Below, piece after piece: positions 38,243 to 40,315 of a stretch of DNA of 40,315 nt. The DNA is taken from the NCBI GenBank assembly GCA_020035195.1, contig JAIQBT010000026.1, positions 1-40,315 on the forward strand. Reading direction: 5' to 3'. This DNA is from Methylotenera sp. (GTDB lineage: Bacteria; Pseudomonadota; Gammaproteobacteria; Burkholderiales; Methylophilaceae). The notes beneath the pieces were generated by a model, which was not told the origin of the DNA, did not search any database, and saw only the letters and a program-made list of their open reading frames with translations. The position numbers and the translations under genes are program-made. Every line of letters starts with the position of its first letter. Positions within the stretch are counted from its first letter, which is position 1.

Positions 38243-38995
38243 ATGAGTGATGCCCGCATATTATTTGGCTTCCATGCCGTACTAAGTCGCCTGCGCCAAC
38301 ACAGCGCAAGTGTGCAAGAAATTTTAATCGATAGAGATAGGGTGGATGCGCGCATGAAAGACTTGCTGAAAATGGCAGAGTCTTTCGGTGTTCGAACCAT
38401 GGAAGTGGAACGCAGTCGCTTAGACGGTATGGCAGGCATGAATGGTCGTCATCAAGGTGTAATTGCACGCGTGGTGGATACACCTATCCCTTATAAAGAT
38501 ATCCATGACATCTTGGAGTCGGATTTAAATGAAGCGCCATTTTTCTTAATCTTAGACGGCGTTGAAGATCCGCACAACCTAGGCGCCTGCCTTCGTGTGG
38601 CTGATGCCATGGGTGTGCATGCTGTCATAGCGCCTAAAGACCGTGCGGTTGGTTTAAACGCCACTGTGCGCAAGGTGGCTAGTGGTGCCGCGGAAACCAT
38701 TCCGTTTATAGCCGTAACCAACCTGGCAAGAACCATAAGAGAACTCAAAGAAGCCGGTGTGTTTGTGGTTGGGACCACTATGGATGCGCCATCAAGCTTG
38801 CTTAACACCAAGCTTGATGGCCCTATTGCTATTGTGTTGGGCGCTGAAGGGGATGGTATACGCCGTTTAACAGCGGAAAACTGTGATGCACTGGTGACTA
38901 TCCCTATGTTTGGATCTGTGGAAAGCTTGAATGTAAGTGTGGCTAGCGGTATTTGTTTGTACGAGGCCCGTCGCCAACGTAGCCTTGCTGCTTAG
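38243..38995 (+). CDS. rlmB: 23S rRNA (guanosine-2'-O-)-methyltransferase RlmB
   Basis: ILFGFHAVLSRLRQ, LDGVEDPHNLGACLRVADAMGVHAVI, LGAEGDGIRRLT, IPMFGSVESLNVSVASGICLYE. Confidence 0.95.
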   Translation: MSDARILFGFHAVLSRLRQHSASVQEILIDRDRVDARMKDLLKMAESFGVRTMEVERSRLDGMAGMNGRHQGVIARVVDTPIPYKDIHDILESDLNEAPFFLILDGVEDPHNLGACLRVADAMGVHAVIAPKDRAVGLNATVRKVASGAAETIPFIAVTNLARTIRELKEAGVFVVGTTMDAPSSLLNTKLDGPIAIVLGAEGDGIRRLTAENCDALVTIPMFGSVESLNVSVASGICLYEARRQRSLAA

Positions 38996-39001
38996 CTAGG
39001 C

Positions 39002-40315
39002 TTAAGCCTGTAATTTTAGCGTTTTTAAGGTGCGCTGACGCACGGCTTTAAGCAGTTCTTTATCCTCCATCAGTGACAGCTTGTAGCTAGGAATCAGCGA
39101 TCGAATTTTGTTCTGCCAATCAGTGCTTGAAAGCTGCTGGCTAAAGCACTGCTCTAGCACATCAAGCATAGCTTGTACTGCCACGGATGCACCAGGTGAA
39201 GCGCCGAGCAGGGCTGCAATCGTACCATCTTTCGCTGCTACAATTTCAGTACCAAATTCGAGTTTCCCGCCTTTTTCATCACATTTTTTAATGATTTGTA
39301 CCCGCTTCCCAGCATTTTCCAAACGCCAGTCAGCCTTTATTGCATCCGGATAAAATTGCCGTAAAACGGATATTTTTGAAGTATGCGTTTTCATCGCTTC
39401 CAAGATAAGGTAGCGTGTCAAATCGGTGTGTTGCTTACCCACTTTAAGCATGGGTTTAATGTTGCCTGGTTTAACGGATTTAATTAAATCCAGGTAGGAG
39501 CCCTCGTTTAAAAATTTTGTGGTAAATCCGGCATAAGGGCCAAATAGCAGGGCAGGCTTGCCGTCTATCAATCGTATGTCTAAGTGAGGCACTGACATTG
39601 GCGGAGCACCTAAGGCGGCCTTGCCGTAGACTTTCGATTTGTGTTTAGCCACCAGTTCAGCTTTGTCGCATACCAGCCATTGCCCGCTAACAGGAAAGCC
39701 TCCGTAACCATTACTTTCTGGCACCCCTGATTTTTGCAGCAACTTTAAAGCACCGCCGCCGGCACCTAGAAATACAAAGCCTGCATCAAATAACTGCATT
39801 TTTTTTGTTTTAAGATTGACTACGCTAAGCTGCCAGCGACCGTTGTCTAACTGCTTCAGGCTTTTCACCTCGCTATTTAACTTGAGCTTGAAGTTGGTTT
39901 TCTTGGTCAGATTGCCAACAAAGCTACGCGTTAAGCTGCCGAAGTCAACGTCGCTACCATACGCTACGCGCGTTGCAGCAACTTTCTGCATGGGGTCTCT
40001 ATTTTGCATTACCAAGGGCATCCAATGGCTAATAATGGCCGGATCCTCGCTGTACTCCATGTCCTTAAATAAATGGTGTGCTTTCAATAAATCGTAGCGT
40101 TTACGCAGAAAATTAACATCGTCTTCTCCCCAGACGAAACTAAGGTGTGGTGTGGGATTGATGAAGCTGGCGGGTGAGGGCAACAGATTTTTTTCAATCA
40201 GGTAAGACCAGAATTGCAAGCTGGTTTCAAAGGCCTCATTTATTGATAAGGCTCGCTTAATATCAATGTGACCATCGGGGCCGACTGGAGTGTAATTTAA
40301 TTCGCAGTAGCCAGC
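39002..40315 (-). CDS. mqo: Malate:quinone oxidoreductase, partial (N-terminus beyond window edge)
   Basis: Open frame continues past the ORF-track TTG at 40219 to the edge (AGYCELNYTPVGPDGHIDIKRALSINEAFETSLQFWSYL); FLGAGGGALKLLQKSGVPES, LGASPGASVAVQAML. Confidence 0.95.
   Translation of the reverse strand, partial: AGYCELNYTPVGPDGHIDIKRALSINEAFETSLQFWSYLIEKNLLPSPASFINPTPHLSFVWGEDDVNFLRKRYDLLKAHHLFKDMEYSEDPAIISHWMPLVMQNRDPMQKVAATRVAYGSDVDFGSLTRSFVGNLTKKTNFKLKLNSEVKSLKQLDNGRWQLSVVNLKTKKMQLFDAGFVFLGAGGGALKLLQKSGVPESNGYGGFPVSGQWLVCDKAELVAKHKSKVYGKAALGAPPMSVPHLDIRLIDGKPALLFGPYAGFTTKFLNEGSYLDLIKSVKPGNIKPMLKVGKQHTDLTRYLILEAMKTHTSKISVLRQFYPDAIKADWRLENAGKRVQIIKKCDEKGGKLEFGTEIVAAKDGTIAALLGASPGASVAVQAMLDVLEQCFSQQLSSTDWQNKIRSLIPSYKLSLMEDKELLKAVRQRTLKTLKLQA

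Noticed and set aside
38998-39009. AGGCTTAAGCCT palindrome between rlmB and mqo as terminator
   Set aside because: Only a 4-bp stem with TTAA loop and a poor T tract; not a convincing intrinsic terminator
1-40315. tRNA, rRNA, CRISPR, IS element or prophage signatures
   Set aside because: No T-loop GTTCGA within a cloverleaf context, repeat-spacer array, transposase or integrase motifs were seen by eye; TTCGAA words found were inside CDSs

Overview
The window is a dense, mostly housekeeping chromosomal segment of a probable betaproteobacterium. Gene content suggests a Methylophilaceae/Nitrosomonadales-type methylotroph, but that is inference only. I support about 35 CDSs: rep helicase, YlqF/RbgA GTPase, a two-component system with a MoxY/LapD-like sensor, argD-argF-argG, hslO, an ammonium transporter, queG/tsaE/amiC, a beta-CASP metallo-hydrolase, a SUV3-type RNA helicase, mutL-miaA, dapC, an OGT/SPINDLY-like TPR glycosyltransferase, ycaO-mnmD-mnmC2, a PQQ-type lipoprotein, SemiSWEET, cspA, infA, an S4 protein, rnr, rlmB and a partial mqo. 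I saw no rRNA, tRNA, CRISPR array, transposase or prophage. The best leads are: (1) a near-textbook sigma54 promoter with two helically phased NtrC sites before an orphan amt gene; (2) a tight ycaO-mnmD-mnmC2-OGT-like gene string; (3) a mitochondrial-SUV3-like helicase; (4) a quinoprotein lipoprotein that appears to lack canonical catalytic and metal residues; (5) an RNA/cold-shock neighbourhood with a TTG-initiated infA paralogue; (6) a terminator-like leader before argD; (7) a solo LuxR-type HTH protein with a CxxC tail and an FNR-like box upstream; (8) queG and tsaE diverging from one shared CATG. I found no clearly new defence or mobile system. All homology calls are from memory of family motifs, with no database search.
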